Assembly (NCBI RefSeq): GCF_039655875.1
Contig: NZ_JBBYXK010000006.1
Location: forward strand, 82,735 to 146,734
Reading direction: 5' to 3'
DNA length: 64,000 nucleotides
Source of the DNA: Emcibacter sp. SYSU 3D8
GTDB lineage: Bacteria; Pseudomonadota; Alphaproteobacteria; SMXS01
Positions 30,013 through 39,580 of this stretch are shown here, one piece after another; within the stretch, counting starts at the first letter, position 1; each line of letters opens with the position of its first letter. The notes beneath the pieces are model-generated. The model was not told the DNA's origin, made no database searches, and saw nothing but the letters and a program-made list of their open reading frames with translations. The position numbers and the translations under genes were made by a program.

Positions 30013-31392
30013 CTACTCCGCCGCCTGTGCATCGGCAGCGCGCCGCCACATCGGGCCTCCATCCAGCCACATGTCGAGCCAGTCGTGGAAATGCTGCACC
30101 CGGGACTCGTCCTCGTTCAGCCAGGCCCTGCTGAAGCCGCGCGAATGCATCCCGGCCTGCATGTCCCGCAGCAGGTGGATGTCCTGGTCGATGGTGATCG
30201 TCATGGAGTTGTTTCCCGCGATCACGTCTTCCTGGGTGAACACTTCATGGGCGGGACGATCCCCCGCATTGGCCGGCGGGGCCATGGGATCACCCACCAG
30301 GCTCAGACCGCGCGCCGCGTCCGCGGACACACTGATCCGCAACGTCCACTTGTCGAAGAAGCACTTGTCCGGATCGGTGGGGTGCGGCCGGGGCCGCATC
30401 ACCCACAGTTCTTCCGGCTTGATGGTCATGATCACATTCGGGAACAGGTCGTATTGCAGAACGTCCGACACCTGCTCGTCGGTGAACCCGGAATAGTCGA
30501 ATCCCAGCGCCGCGCCCACGTCCCGCTTGCGCTGCTGCACCGCCTTGCGGATATCGGACACCCTTCCCTTGAAGTCGGCCGGATCGAGTCCAAGCGGGCG
30601 GATCGCCGCCTGCAGGATCGGCGGCACTTCGTCCGGCACGCCGTAGCGTGGGTTTGTCACATAACCTTCCACCAGCACCCGCCGGTGACCATAGGGCCAC
30701 AGCTCGTTGCTGGCATTGCAGCAATCCACGAAGCTGGCATGCTGCGGATGGATGAAGTCCACATGATACTGCTCGTTGAAATTGTCGATGCAGGTCTTCC
30801 AGTTGGCATCCAGGCATACGGTCTGATCGCCGACCAGCGTCATGTCCTCGCACCGGTAGGGCGCCACCAGGTCCTGCACCACGCCTAGGAATTCCGATAG
30901 CGGCCCGGCCTCCATATCCATGTTGATCCAGACCATGCCGGCCCAATGGTCGACCTGGACCGGCTTCAGCGACAGGCTCTCGCAGGGCAGCCCCTGGCTG
31001 AAGCGCTCGGCGTCGGGAACCGTTTTCAGCGCGCCGTCCAGCTCATAGGTCCAGCCATGATACGGACAGGCGATGGCCGTAACCGATCCGCGTTCGTTGG
31101 TCAGGATCCGGTTGCCCCGGTGCTGGCAGGCATTATACACCGCCGACAGCGCACCCTCGTCGGTCCGGGTGACGATGATCGACTCCCGGCCGATGTCGAA
31201 CACGAAGTAGTCACCCGGCTCGCGCACGTCGCATTCGAGCCCGGCCAGCAGCCAGTTCCGCGTCCACATGCCGTCCCATTCGCGCTGCATGAAATCCCGC
31301 GACGTATAGCGCGCCGCGTCCAGCGTCGCCTGCCTGGCGGCCTTGGCCGGCAGCCCGCCCGCAAAGTCGATAAAGGTGTTTGTCTGTGGCAT
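30013..31392 (-). CDS. Rieske non-haem iron oxygenase, alpha subunit (first of four)
   Basis: The 459-residue protein has an N-terminal Rieske [2Fe-2S] domain (Cys89-Gln-His91 and CPYH, Cys109/His112) and a C-terminal catalytic domain with the mononuclear iron ligands in NFNEQYHVDFIHPQH (His210, His215). It resembles alpha subunits that act on aromatic acids, betaines or steroids. No beta subunit, ferredoxin or reductase lies nearby, so electron donors must be supplied from elsewhere. A terminator separates it from the receptor gene upstream on the same strand. Confidence 0.92.
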   Translation of the reverse strand: MPQTNTFIDFAGGLPAKAARQATLDAARYTSRDFMQREWDGMWTRNWLLAGLECDVREPGDYFVFDIGRESIIVTRTDEGALSAVYNACQHRGNRILTNERGSVTAIACPYHGWTYELDGALKTVPDAERFSQGLPCESLSLKPVQVDHWAGMVWINMDMEAGPLSEFLGVVQDLVAPYRCEDMTLVGDQTVCLDANWKTCIDNFNEQYHVDFIHPQHASFVDCCNASNELWPYGHRRVLVEGYVTNPRYGVPDEVPPILQAAIRPLGLDPADFKGRVSDIRKAVQQRKRDVGAALGFDYSGFTDEQVSDVLQYDLFPNVIMTIKPEELWVMRPRPHPTDPDKCFFDKWTLRISVSADAARGLSLVGDPMAPPANAGDRPAHEVFTQEDVIAGNNSMTITIDQDIHLLRDMQAGMHSRGFSRAWLNEDESRVQHFHDWLDMWLDGGPMWRRAADAQAAE

Positions 31393-31445
31393 CGACGTTC
31401 ACTCCCCAGTTTCGTCTCCGCGCTCCCCGGAACCTTACCACGTAA

Positions 31446-31476
31446 AACGGGCGCGCCAAGTATTGGCGCGCCCGTT
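31446..31476 (-). terminator. Rho-independent terminator after the first TonB-dependent receptor
   Basis: A perfect 13-base stem (AACGGGCGCGCCA and complement) with a 5-base loop is followed on the minus strand by TTTTACG. It lies 20 bases after the receptor stop and separates it from the Rieske oxygenase gene. Confidence 0.85.
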
Positions 31477-31496
31477 CCGCATCCCGAAGGGATGTC

Positions 31497-33926
31497 CTAG
31501 AAGTGCGACGTGACCTGGAAAGTGATTTCCCGTGCACGCAGCGAATTGCCGAAAATGTCACCCGACAAACCACCCGGCTTGTCGGCGGTGCCACCAAGGG
31601 TCCGCTTGTTGCCCAGATTTCGCCCGATCACGGCGAAGTCCCAGCGCTCGTCATCCGAATAGAGCCGGATGCTGGCGTTGACCTTCTGGAACGAATCCTG
31701 CCGCGCCCGGTCGTCATCGGCCAGCGACGTGTAATAGCCGCTCGAGAAGACCAGGTCGCCGGTGAGGCCCAGGTTCCAGCCGTTGAAGATCGGCGTATCG
31801 TAGGTGAATCCCAGGCTGCCCGACCAGTCCGGTGCGAACACCAGCGGACGGCCGGTCAGATCCTGCACGCCGCCGACGCACCCTGCTGCTGCGGATTGGC
31901 CGCGGTAGCATGGCGCGCCGGGGAACGCCGAATAGCGTGCCCGGTTGTAGCCCGCCGACGCCTTCAGCACGAGGCCAGGCGTCACCATGTAGTTCATGTC
32001 CGCTTCGATACCCGTGGTCCGCGCGCTTGCGGCGTTGCGGATCTGGAACGAGGTCGTGGCGGAGTCGAACGCACTCACCTGGAGATTGCTGAAGCTGTAG
32101 CGATAGCCGGTAAGGTTGAAGCGCATCGCCCCGTCCAGCAGCATGGACTTCAGGCCCACTTCGAAACCTTCAGAGGATTCCGAATCGAAGCGGACGGAAT
32201 CGCTGTCGGCATTCCAGGCGATCACGGTGTTGGTCGAGAAGCCGCCCGACTTGTAGCCCGTCTTGTACGCACCATAGAGCGTCAACTCGTCCATCGGCGT
32301 CCAGGTCAGCGTCACCTCGGGTGAAATGTCGCTATCCTTGAAGTCGCTGAAGATCGGATCGTTCTCGCCCTTCATGAACGGCGCCGCCGGATTGCCGAAG
32401 AAGAACTCCATCAGCGGGTTCACATAGGTGTTCACCTGCATCGAGGTCTTCTTTTCCTTGGTCCAGCGTGCACCGCCCGCCAGTTCCACTTCCGGCACGA
32501 TCTTCCAGATGGCCTGGCCGAAGGCAGAATAGGTGTCGCCCTTGACGGTCGATTCACCGCCCCAGTTGTTGGTGTTGCCCGTCACCGGATCGATGCCCAG
32601 CGCGGCGATCTTGCCGCGGTTGTCGGAATCCCGGTCCAGGTTTTCGTAGAACACGCCGAACATGAAGTTCACCGGCCCGTCGAACTCGCTGAGGAACCGG
32701 AATTCCTGGCTCCAGGTAACGCTCTTCTCCAGCTGGATGCCCATGAACTGGATGAACGACGTGCCGTCGAAATTGTCCCACCGCACATAGTCGTAATAGT
32801 AGATGCCGGTCTGCGACGTCAGCGTGAACTTGTCGGTCTTCCAGTTCATGTTGAGGGTCGTGAGCAGGGTATCGACCGTCGTGTAGGACCGGCCGCCCTT
32901 CTTTTCCGTGCCCTCGTAGCCGTCGCGGATTTCCGCCGGCAATTCCCCCTGCGACATCACGCCGTTCAGTTCGCAATCGCCATAAGGATCGGTCAGCGTC
33001 AGGCCGCTCAGCAGCGGAATGGTAATCGGCTTGGGACCCGAGCACGAGATGTTCTCGTTGGTCGAGGCGCCGTCATCCTTGTACTTGGCGCCCAGCACTT
33101 TCAGGGTCGCATCGAAACTGTCCGACGGAGTGACCGCCAGGGTGATGCGGCCCATGTGCTCGTCCTGCGATCCGCGGCGCGGATCGGTCGTGCCGGGAAA
33201 GTCGTAGGGCTCGTTGGCATAGCCGTATCCGGCCGTATAGGGCAGCGGCGCCGAGATCGGGCCGGCGACGTTCTTGAGCCAGCCCTTCTGCGTCCGTCCG
33301 CGATAGGCAACGCGCAGGCCTACCTTGTCGTTGATCGGGCCCGAGGCGATAGCCTCGCCGATGAACTCGTCGGCCTCGATTTCATAGGACAGGCGGCCGG
33401 TGAACTCCCACTCGTCGGTGGGTCCGTTGCTGCTCAGCGAGATCACGCCTGCCGGGCTGTTCTTGCCGAAGAACAGGGCCTGCGGGCCCTTCAGCACTTC
33501 GACGCTGGCCACGTCGAACAGGCCGGCGCGGATGATATGGCCGCGGTTGATCTGCATGCCGTCGAGATTCACGGTCACGCTGGAATCGATGCCCGGATCG
33601 CCCGAGGACGAACCGAGACCGCGGATATGGAACGATGCGCCGGCGCCCGAACCGGCCGGCACCAGGATCACCTGGGTCGCCATTTCGCCGATCTTGCTCA
33701 GATCGATCGAACGGTATTTCTCAACGTCCGCCGACGTGAACGCCTGGATGGCCACGGGGACATCCTGCACGTCTTCTTCGCGCTTTCGGGCCGTGACCGT
33801 CACGCTTTCCGTGGCAAAGGCCGGCATTGCATCAACGCCGATGATCGAAATAACCGCAGCGGAAAGCAACAGCCCCCGCGCGGGCACGAATGGCCGACCA
33901 CTAGGCCGGCGGCCATACAACTTCAT
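31497..33926 (-). CDS. TonB-dependent outer-membrane receptor 1
   Basis: The protein has about 809 residues: a signal peptide (FVPARGLLLSAAVISIIGV), a TonB-box-like start (ESVTVTARKREEDVQDVP), a plug domain (GVISLSSNGPTDEWEFTG region), and a 22-strand barrel ending in the outer-membrane signature EITFQVTSHF with C-terminal Phe. It imports bulky substrates with energy from TonB. The start at 33926 (MKLYGRRPSG) is chosen because GGGAGGGA stands 9 bases before it; a GTG at 33956 is also in frame. The shared upstream element (34056-34067) links it to the other two receptors. The substrate is unknown; the neighbouring oxygenases suggest an organic nutrient rather than iron. Confidence 0.92.
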   Translation of the reverse strand: MKLYGRRPSGRPFVPARGLLLSAAVISIIGVDAMPAFATESVTVTARKREEDVQDVPVAIQAFTSADVEKYRSIDLSKIGEMATQVILVPAGSGAGASFHIRGLGSSSGDPGIDSSVTVNLDGMQINRGHIIRAGLFDVASVEVLKGPQALFFGKNSPAGVISLSSNGPTDEWEFTGRLSYEIEADEFIGEAIASGPINDKVGLRVAYRGRTQKGWLKNVAGPISAPLPYTAGYGYANEPYDFPGTTDPRRGSQDEHMGRITLAVTPSDSFDATLKVLGAKYKDDGASTNENISCSGPKPITIPLLSGLTLTDPYGDCELNGVMSQGELPAEIRDGYEGTEKKGGRSYTTVDTLLTTLNMNWKTDKFTLTSQTGIYYYDYVRWDNFDGTSFIQFMGIQLEKSVTWSQEFRFLSEFDGPVNFMFGVFYENLDRDSDNRGKIAALGIDPVTGNTNNWGGESTVKGDTYSAFGQAIWKIVPEVELAGGARWTKEKKTSMQVNTYVNPLMEFFFGNPAAPFMKGENDPIFSDFKDSDISPEVTLTWTPMDELTLYGAYKTGYKSGGFSTNTVIAWNADSDSVRFDSESSEGFEVGLKSMLLDGAMRFNLTGYRYSFSNLQVSAFDSATTSFQIRNAASARTTGIEADMNYMVTPGLVLKASAGYNRARYSAFPGAPCYRGQSAAAGCVGGVQDLTGRPLVFAPDWSGSLGFTYDTPIFNGWNLGLTGDLVFSSGYYTSLADDDRARQDSFQKVNASIRLYSDDERWDFAVIGRNLGNKRTLGGTADKPGGLSGDIFGNSLRAREITFQVTSHF

Positions 33927-34049
33927 GTAATTGTTCCCTCCCCGGGAATTCAGCACTGTGTACCGCTTGTCGTCCCTAGGCCCCGCTATCCGGGGTCTTT
34001 GCGTACCGTTTCGCGGCTGAACGGAACAGCCGGACGTTACCGCACGGGA

Positions 34050-34078
34050 ATAAAATTAATCAACGGAGAATTTGTCCA
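34050..34078 (-). promoter_or_regulatory. Shared element upstream of receptor 1 (CCGTTGATTAA type)
   Basis: On the gene strand the sequence reads AAATTCTCCGTTGATTAATT. The core CCGTTGATTAA begins about 130 bases before the receptor 1 start. The same core occurs before receptor 3, and a shorter form (CGTTGATTAA) before receptor 2, at almost the same distance. TTGATT could act as a -35 hexamer or the whole block as an activator site. Confidence 0.55.
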
Positions 34079-34219
34079 TACAATTTTATGGACCCGGCAA
34101 GCATCTTTACCGCCAACCGCTGCAGGAAGGCACGCCAACAGCCCGCCGGCCACTGGAGTCTCGTCCGGCATACCTCCGCTCGGAAACCGGAGCAGCCAGG
34201 CGCTCATATCACTGCACCC

Positions 34220-34681
34220 TCAGGAAGCAGCCGCATGAATCTCCAGTTGCGGCGGCGTCCGGAACCCTGCATTCAGCCGGTTCCAGGTGTTGATCACCCC
34301 GATCGCCACCGTCAGATCGACCAGCTCCTTTTCGCTGAACTGTGTCCTGACCTGCTCGTAAACGTCGTCCGGCACATGGGTTTCGCTGAGCCTTGTCAGC
34401 GATTCCGTCCACGCCAGCGCCGCCCGCTCGCGGTCGCTGTAGACCGGCGATTCCTCCCATGCATCGAGCAGGTAGACGCGCTGCTCGGTCTCGCCGTGTC
34501 TGCGTGCATCACGTACATGCATGTCCAGGCAGAAGGCACAGCCATTGATCTGCGACGCCCGGATTTTCACCAGTTCCAGCAGCGCGTGCTCCAGCCCGCA
34601 TCCGTCGACATAGGTTTGCAGGCCGAGAACGGCCTTGATCGCGTCCGGATCGGTGGTGAACAGGTTCAATCGTGCTTTCAT
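34220..34681 (-). CDS. AhpD-like carboxymuconolactone decarboxylase family protein
   Basis: The 153-residue all-helical protein carries the AhpD redox motif CAFCLDMH (Cys48, Cys51, His55) used by alkylhydroperoxidase-type enzymes. The start at 34681 (MKARLNLF) fits the family; the longer frame to 34729 does not. The gene points toward receptor 1 and diverges from the LLM oxidoreductase. A peroxide-protection or thiol-redox role is likely. Confidence 0.9.
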   Translation of the reverse strand: MKARLNLFTTDPDAIKAVLGLQTYVDGCGLEHALLELVKIRASQINGCAFCLDMHVRDARRHGETEQRVYLLDAWEESPVYSDRERAALAWTESLTRLSETHVPDDVYEQVRTQFSEKELVDLTVAIGVINTWNRLNAGFRTPPQLEIHAAAS

Positions 34682-34800
34682 CTCGCATACTCCGGTAATC
34701 CAGATGCCGTGGTGGGCTCCTGCACACATGACGATCCGGCCGCCCTTGTTGTGACATCGGCTTTGCGTGCAAAGTGCTGACCTCGAAGGGGAGACACCGC

Positions 34801-35775
34801 ATGGCGCACAAGAAACCGTTCCGCTTTTCCTGGCAGGCGTTCAACGCCACCTCCGCGTCCCAGTGGCGCGACAAGGCCCGCCGCGCCGAGGCGCTCGGCT
34901 ATTCCACTTTCCATGTCGCCGACCACTATATCGGCCCCGGTCCCGCGCTCGCCGCCACCAACCATCCGGTGCAGGACATCGCTGCGGTTCCCGCCCTCGC
35001 CATGGCCGCGGAGGCAACCAGCACGATCAACATCGGCGCCCGCGTGTTCTGCACTGGCTATCGCCCGGCGCCCGTCCTGATCAAGGAAGCCATGACCCTG
35101 GACTTCCTGTCCGACGGCCGTTTCGAACTCGGTCTCGGCGCCGGCTGGATCAGGAACGAATACGAGGCCATGGGCATTCCCTTCCCCAGCGCCGGCACCC
35201 GCATCAAACGGCTCGAGGAAACCATCCGCCTCGCCAAGGCCGCCATGCGCGGCGAGATGCTGCAGATCACCGGAGAGCATGTCCGCGCCGTCGACTACGA
35301 GGCACTGCCCCTGCCACCGCGCGGCAAAGTGCCGCTCATCGTCGGCGGCGGCGCACCCAGGGTGCTGGGGGTCGCCGGGCGCGAGGCCGACATCGTCAGC
35401 ATCAATTTCAACAACCACACCGGCACCATCGGCCCGGAATCCCTCGCCAACTCCACCGCCGCCGAAACCCGCAAGAAGATCGGCTGGGTTCGCGACGGCG
35501 CCGGCGGCCGCTTCGACGATATCGAGATCGAAATCGGCATGATCTTTGTCGCGCTCGACGACAGCCAGCGCGCCGCGGCCGAGACCTGGGCGCGCATGTT
35601 CAACATCGGCCTCGATGACCTGACGGACTGCCCGCATGCGCTGATCGGTTCCGTCGACAGCGTCTGTGACGATCTGCATCGCCTGCGCGAGGAATTCGGC
35701 ATCAGCTATATCAACGTCCAGGACCAGTACGGCGAGGCCTTCGCCCCCGTCGTGGCTCGTCTGACCGGCAAGTAG
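34801..35775 (+). CDS. F420-type LLM class oxidoreductase (TIGR03621-like)
   Basis: The 324-residue TIM-barrel protein has the luciferase-like pattern RRAEALGYSTFHVADHYI near the start, DFLSDGRFELGLGAGWIRNEYEAMGI in the middle (shown by its SDGRFELGLGAGW core), and VPLIVGGGAPRVLGVAGREAD. The arrangement matches F420-dependent members rather than FMN monooxygenases, from memory of the TIGR03621 family. A strong ribosome binding site (AGGGGAG) precedes the ATG. No F420 biosynthesis gene is in this window, so the cofactor is uncertain. Confidence 0.85.
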   Translation: MAHKKPFRFSWQAFNATSASQWRDKARRAEALGYSTFHVADHYIGPGPALAATNHPVQDIAAVPALAMAAEATSTINIGARVFCTGYRPAPVLIKEAMTLDFLSDGRFELGLGAGWIRNEYEAMGIPFPSAGTRIKRLEETIRLAKAAMRGEMLQITGEHVRAVDYEALPLPPRGKVPLIVGGGAPRVLGVAGREADIVSINFNNHTGTIGPESLANSTAAETRKKIGWVRDGAGGRFDDIEIEIGMIFVALDDSQRAAAETWARMFNIGLDDLTDCPHALIGSVDSVCDDLHRLREEFGISYINVQDQYGEAFAPVVARLTGK

Positions 35776-35800
35776 GCCGCACGAGCCCGTCCTATAGATC

Positions 35801-35866
35801 GCAGGCCACATATTCTGGCAGCACGGCGCCATGGAGGCGCCGCAATGTGGCGCTAGGTCGGCCTGC
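35801..35866. repeat. Nested inverted repeats between the LLM and beta-lactamase genes
   Basis: Three nested arms can pair: GCAGG/CCTGC (35801-35805 with 35862-35866), CCACAT/ATGTGG (35806-35811 with 35845-35850), and CGGCGCC/GGCGCCG (35824-35830 with 35836-35842). The whole would fold into one long hairpin just before the beta-lactamase start. It may terminate the upstream transcript or regulate the downstream gene. Confidence 0.5.
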
Positions 35867-35880
35867 GTCTTGTACTCATT

Positions 35881-36762
35881 ATGAAAGCCGTCCGGATGCT
35901 TACCCGCCGTGAATCGCTTGTTCTCGGATCCGCCACCGCCTGGCTGGCGCTGCTTCCCTCGCCCCTGTTCGCCAGTTACAGAACGAGGCTGCCCGCCGCC
36001 ATCGCCGCCGCCGAGGCGCGTGTGGGCGGCCGCCTCGGCGTTGCCGTCTTGGATACCGCCACTGGCAAGCTGGATGGCCACCGCGCCGATGAGCGCTTCC
36101 CCCTGTGCAGCACATTCAAGCTGCTCGCCGTGGCATGTGTTCTCGGACGCATCGACAAGGGCGCCGAAAGCCTCACCCGCGAGGTACCGATCCCGTTCGG
36201 CGGCCTGATCGAACACTCGCCTGTCACCGGCGCCCACGCCGGCGGCGTCATGAAGGTGGCAAGCCTGTGCGAGGCTGCCATGACCATCAGCGACAACACC
36301 GCCGCCAACCTGCTGCTTGCCACCATCGACGGCCCTTCGGGCCTGACGGCGTGGCTTCGCGCGCTGGGCGATCCGGTCACCCGTCTCGACCGCATGGAAC
36401 CCGATCTCAACGAGGCCGTACCCGGTGACCTGCGTGACACCACGTCCCCGGCAGCCATGATCGGCACCATGCAACGCCTGCTGCTGGGCGACGCTCTCTC
36501 CCTTGCATCGCGGGAGCGGCTGACAGGGTGGCTGATCGCCAACAAGACCGGCGGCAAGCGCCTCCGGGCGGGACTCCCGTCTAGCTGGCAGGTCGGCGAC
36601 AAGACTGGCAGCGGCCAGAGGGGCGCGTCCAACGACGTGGCGATCATCTGGCCCCCCAAGCAACGGCCCTTGCTGGTCGCCGCCTATCTGGCGGACACGC
36701 GGGCTGCGCCGGCCGACCGGGATGCGACCCTGGCGGCGGTCGGAAGGCTCGTGGCCGGCTGA
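35881..36762 (+). CDS. bla: Class A beta-lactamase with Tat-type signal peptide
   Basis: The 293-residue enzyme has a twin-arginine signal (LTRRESLVLGS) and the class A motifs in order: STFK (catalytic Ser77, Lys80), SDN (137-139), ExxLN (Glu173, Asn177) and KTG (241-243). Cys76 before the Ser is usual in many class A enzymes. It hydrolyses beta-lactams in the periplasm by a serine acyl-enzyme. It is monocistronic, with no ampR-like regulator beside it, so probably constitutive. Whether the spectrum includes carbapenems cannot be read reliably. Confidence 0.94.
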   Translation: MKAVRMLTRRESLVLGSATAWLALLPSPLFASYRTRLPAAIAAAEARVGGRLGVAVLDTATGKLDGHRADERFPLCSTFKLLAVACVLGRIDKGAESLTREVPIPFGGLIEHSPVTGAHAGGVMKVASLCEAAMTISDNTAANLLLATIDGPSGLTAWLRALGDPVTRLDRMEPDLNEAVPGDLRDTTSPAAMIGTMQRLLLGDALSLASRERLTGWLIANKTGGKRLRAGLPSSWQVGDKTGSGQRGASNDVAIIWPPKQRPLLVAAYLADTRAAPADRDATLAAVGRLVAG

Positions 36763-36778
36763 GAACGCCGCCACAAGA

Positions 36779-36860
36779 AGAGGCGTGCCGCCCGGTGGCC
36801 ACACGCCTCTCAAGTCACAGTTCGTCTTGATGGAGCAGCGGCGCGAGTTGGTCGCGCCGC
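36779..36860. terminator. Two hairpins between beta-lactamase and receptor 2 (convergent ends)
   Basis: A 9-base stem (36779-36787 with 36802-36810, AGAGGCGTG/CACGCCTCT) is followed on the minus strand by TCTTG. A second perfect 9-base stem (GCGGCGCGA/TCGCGCCGC, 36838-36846 with 36852-36860) is followed on the plus strand by CTTTG. Together they probably end both converging transcripts. Confidence 0.55.
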
Positions 36861-36874
36861 CTTTGAAGTCTGGC

Positions 36875-39430
36875 CTAGAAGTCGGCCCCCACTTCGATAC
36901 CCCAGGTAGAGCCGATGCCCACCGTACCGGACGCGAACAGCGGCTGGATGATCGCCGGAGACTCGTAGCGCTCGTTGAGCAGGTTACGGCCGAAGAAGGT
37001 CACCCGGTAATTGTCCCAGGAATAGGTGATCGACGCACTGATATCGTTGCGCGCCCCGACCTTGCTCAGGGTCTGGTTCAGCAGGTTGCCTTCCACCTTG
37101 CTGATGTAGCTCCACTTGCCGTTAACCTGCAGTGCGCCCGGGCCGATGGGAATGACGTAGCTGGCGCCAAGGCCTGCGGTCATCTTGGGCGCATTGCGCG
37201 GCTTCAGGAAGGTCGCATCGACGATGCATTCCGGACGCCCGGTGCAATCGTCGTTGGGATTCACATCGGTGAAGAAGTCCTTGTACTTGGCATCAAGGAT
37301 ACCGATCGTGCCAAAGATATTGAACTCCTCGGTCACGGCCGCCTGCACTTCGGCCTCAATGCCCTGGTAGATCACGTTCGCCACATTGCTGAACACGGTG
37401 GCAACCGTATTGGTCGAGTCATCGAACTGGACCGCCGATTCCTGCTTGTTCTTGAACTTGTTGCGGAACAGGGCAATGTTCGTCTGCAGGCGGTTATCGA
37501 ACCACTGGGCCTTCACACCGAATTCGAATGATTGCGAGGTTTCAGGCTCGTACTGATCGCGCTCGAAATCGGCCACGTTCTGGTTGACGCCGAAGAAGCC
37601 GCCCGAATGCCAACCTTCCGCATAGGACGCATACAGCAGAATATCGTCATTGGGCTTCCACGAGATGCTGGCCTTGGGTGAAATGTCGGTCCAGCTGTTC
37701 TTCAGGTCCGCGAAATCAGGGAAACCGAATTCGTTGACCCGCGACAGCGGGGCCAGATAAGCCTGCGCTGCGATGAAATGCTTCTTCTCGTAGCTCCAGC
37801 GAATGCCGCCTTCGATCGTCCAGCCGGGAGCGAATTCCCAGTCGGCATTTGCGAACAGGGCATGCGCCTTGGTCGACTGATCCTCGAAGAGCTTCTGCAC
37901 CAGCTTGTCGCCATAGGGAACGTCGCCCGCGCCGACATCGCAATGCGTATTGCCGAAGGATGGCCTTCTGGCAAGGCAGGCGCCGACGGGCGTCAGGCCA
38001 GGATTGGCGGCCTGGGCGGCTGGGCTGAGCCATTGGTTCGTCGCCAGCGAGTAACCGCCGAGACCACCGACGAAGGTCCAGAAATCGCCGCCGGTTACCC
38101 AATCCTGGTCGAACTGGCTGTCCCAGTAATAATAGCCGACCAGCGCGTTGATCTTGCCGATCGACGCATCCCAATTGCCCTCAAGCCGCACTTCACCGCT
38201 GAACTGCTTGAACGAATTGTCGCGCTCGATGGTGATGAAGTCAGCCTCGGTACCGTCGAAATCGTACTTCCGGTACTCCTGCATCTTCCGGTAGCCAAAC
38301 AGCGACACCAGCTTCACCTCGTCGCTCAGATTGGCTGTCATGTCGAGGGTGTATGCGGTCGTGTTGACCTTGCCCGGATTGGGCAAATCGGTCCGGATCT
38401 CCTTGCGGGGGAAGTCCAGTTCTGTCCGGCACGGCGCATTGGGCACCGCGCCGCCCGTTACCGCGCTGGCGAGGAAACACGACAGGAAGCCACCCGAATA
38501 GTTCGGATCGCTGTCGATGCCGGTCGGAGGAATAACCCCGGGGGCGAAGTTCCAGTTGGTCAGGTAGGCGCCACCCTGGCTGTGGTCTTCGAATCGCTCG
38601 ATGGTCAGCTTCGCCTCGAACCAGTCGTTCGGCGTCGCGAGCAGCGTAACGCCATAATTCATGTAATCTTTTTGCGGCTGGGTCGAGTTGAGATAGGTAT
38701 TCTTGTAATAGCCGTCGCTTTGCAGGTTGCTGAAGAACCCCTTCACCGCCAGCTTGTCCCGGACGATCGGGGCGTTCAGCACGGCGCGGAATTCCTGCTG
38801 ATTGAAGCGGCCGTAATTGTACTGCAGCTTGGCGCCATACTCACCCGTGGGCCGGCTGCGCACCGCGTTCATCACGCCGCCGACCGTGTTCCGGCCATAC
38901 AGCGTGCCCTGCGGGCCGCGCAGGATTTCGATGCGCTCGATATCGAAGTTCTCGATGACCTGTCCGGACAGCGAGCCCAGATAGATGCCGTCGATCATGA
39001 TGGCGATCGGCGAGTCGAATGAATTGTCATCGGTGCGTGTCGGGCTGATGCCGCGAATGGTAATGGCGGCGGCGCCGGCGCGCGACGGATCGCTGTCGAT
39101 CCGGACGTTGGCGGAGTAGCCGTTCAGATCCTTCAGATCGCGCACGGTCGCCAGTTTCAGTTCGCTGCTGATGGCGGTCATGGCCACCGGCACGTCCTGG
39201 ATAGATTCCTCGGTCTTACGAGCCGTCACGAGAACCGAATCCACTCTGGGTCCGGCCCTGTTTGCCGATTGCAGGTCTTCCGCACTGACGACAGCAACCG
39301 GCGTGGGGGAATCCGCCCGCACTTCAGCTGCATTCGCATGGTGTAACGTTAAAAACAGGGCTGGTAGCGTCCACGCCGCCGCTCTGGCGGCGGGCGCAAG
39401 TCTGCCGCGCCCGAAGGGTCCCGATTTCAT
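36875..39430 (-). CDS. TonB-dependent outer-membrane receptor 2
   Basis: The protein has about 851 residues: a signal peptide (AAAWTLPALFLTLHHANAA), a TonB-box/plug start (VDSVLVTARKTEESIQDVP), plug motifs (ILRGPQGTLYGRNTVGG) and a barrel ending in WGIEVGADF. The start at 39430 has GGGGAGGAAC just before it. It is closely similar along its length to receptor 3, 370 bases upstream on the same strand, including the untranslated leader, so the two arose by tandem duplication. The shared upstream element lies at 39558-39572. Confidence 0.93.
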   Translation of the reverse strand: MKSGPFGRGRLAPAARAAAWTLPALFLTLHHANAAEVRADSPTPVAVVSAEDLQSANRAGPRVDSVLVTARKTEESIQDVPVAMTAISSELKLATVRDLKDLNGYSANVRIDSDPSRAGAAAITIRGISPTRTDDNSFDSPIAIMIDGIYLGSLSGQVIENFDIERIEILRGPQGTLYGRNTVGGVMNAVRSRPTGEYGAKLQYNYGRFNQQEFRAVLNAPIVRDKLAVKGFFSNLQSDGYYKNTYLNSTQPQKDYMNYGVTLLATPNDWFEAKLTIERFEDHSQGGAYLTNWNFAPGVIPPTGIDSDPNYSGGFLSCFLASAVTGGAVPNAPCRTELDFPRKEIRTDLPNPGKVNTTAYTLDMTANLSDEVKLVSLFGYRKMQEYRKYDFDGTEADFITIERDNSFKQFSGEVRLEGNWDASIGKINALVGYYYWDSQFDQDWVTGGDFWTFVGGLGGYSLATNQWLSPAAQAANPGLTPVGACLARRPSFGNTHCDVGAGDVPYGDKLVQKLFEDQSTKAHALFANADWEFAPGWTIEGGIRWSYEKKHFIAAQAYLAPLSRVNEFGFPDFADLKNSWTDISPKASISWKPNDDILLYASYAEGWHSGGFFGVNQNVADFERDQYEPETSQSFEFGVKAQWFDNRLQTNIALFRNKFKNKQESAVQFDDSTNTVATVFSNVANVIYQGIEAEVQAAVTEEFNIFGTIGILDAKYKDFFTDVNPNDDCTGRPECIVDATFLKPRNAPKMTAGLGASYVIPIGPGALQVNGKWSYISKVEGNLLNQTLSKVGARNDISASITYSWDNYRVTFFGRNLLNERYESPAIIQPLFASGTVGIGSTWGIEVGADF

Positions 39431-39552
39431 ACTTGTTCCTCCCCAAAAAGTGACCGCCTCAAAGGTTCTCGGGGAAATCGGAAACCACATTCATTGGTGG
39501 CATCTCGTTACCCTTCCAACCGCGGACAACTTGAGAAGCCTGCCTCCTGGAC

Positions 39553-39580
39553 CAGAGTTAATCAACGATTATTTTTTTAT
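39553..39580 (-). promoter_or_regulatory. Shared element upstream of receptor 2
   Basis: The gene strand reads AAAAAAATAATCGTTGATTA followed by ACTC, matching the receptor 1 and 3 blocks at CGTTGATTAA and sitting 128 bases before the receptor 2 start. It lacks one C compared with the other two. Confidence 0.5.

Noticed and set aside
34678..36813. 711-codon minus-strand frame opposite the LLM and beta-lactamase genes
   Set aside because: Both plus-strand proteins have complete catalytic motifs; the antisense product has none.
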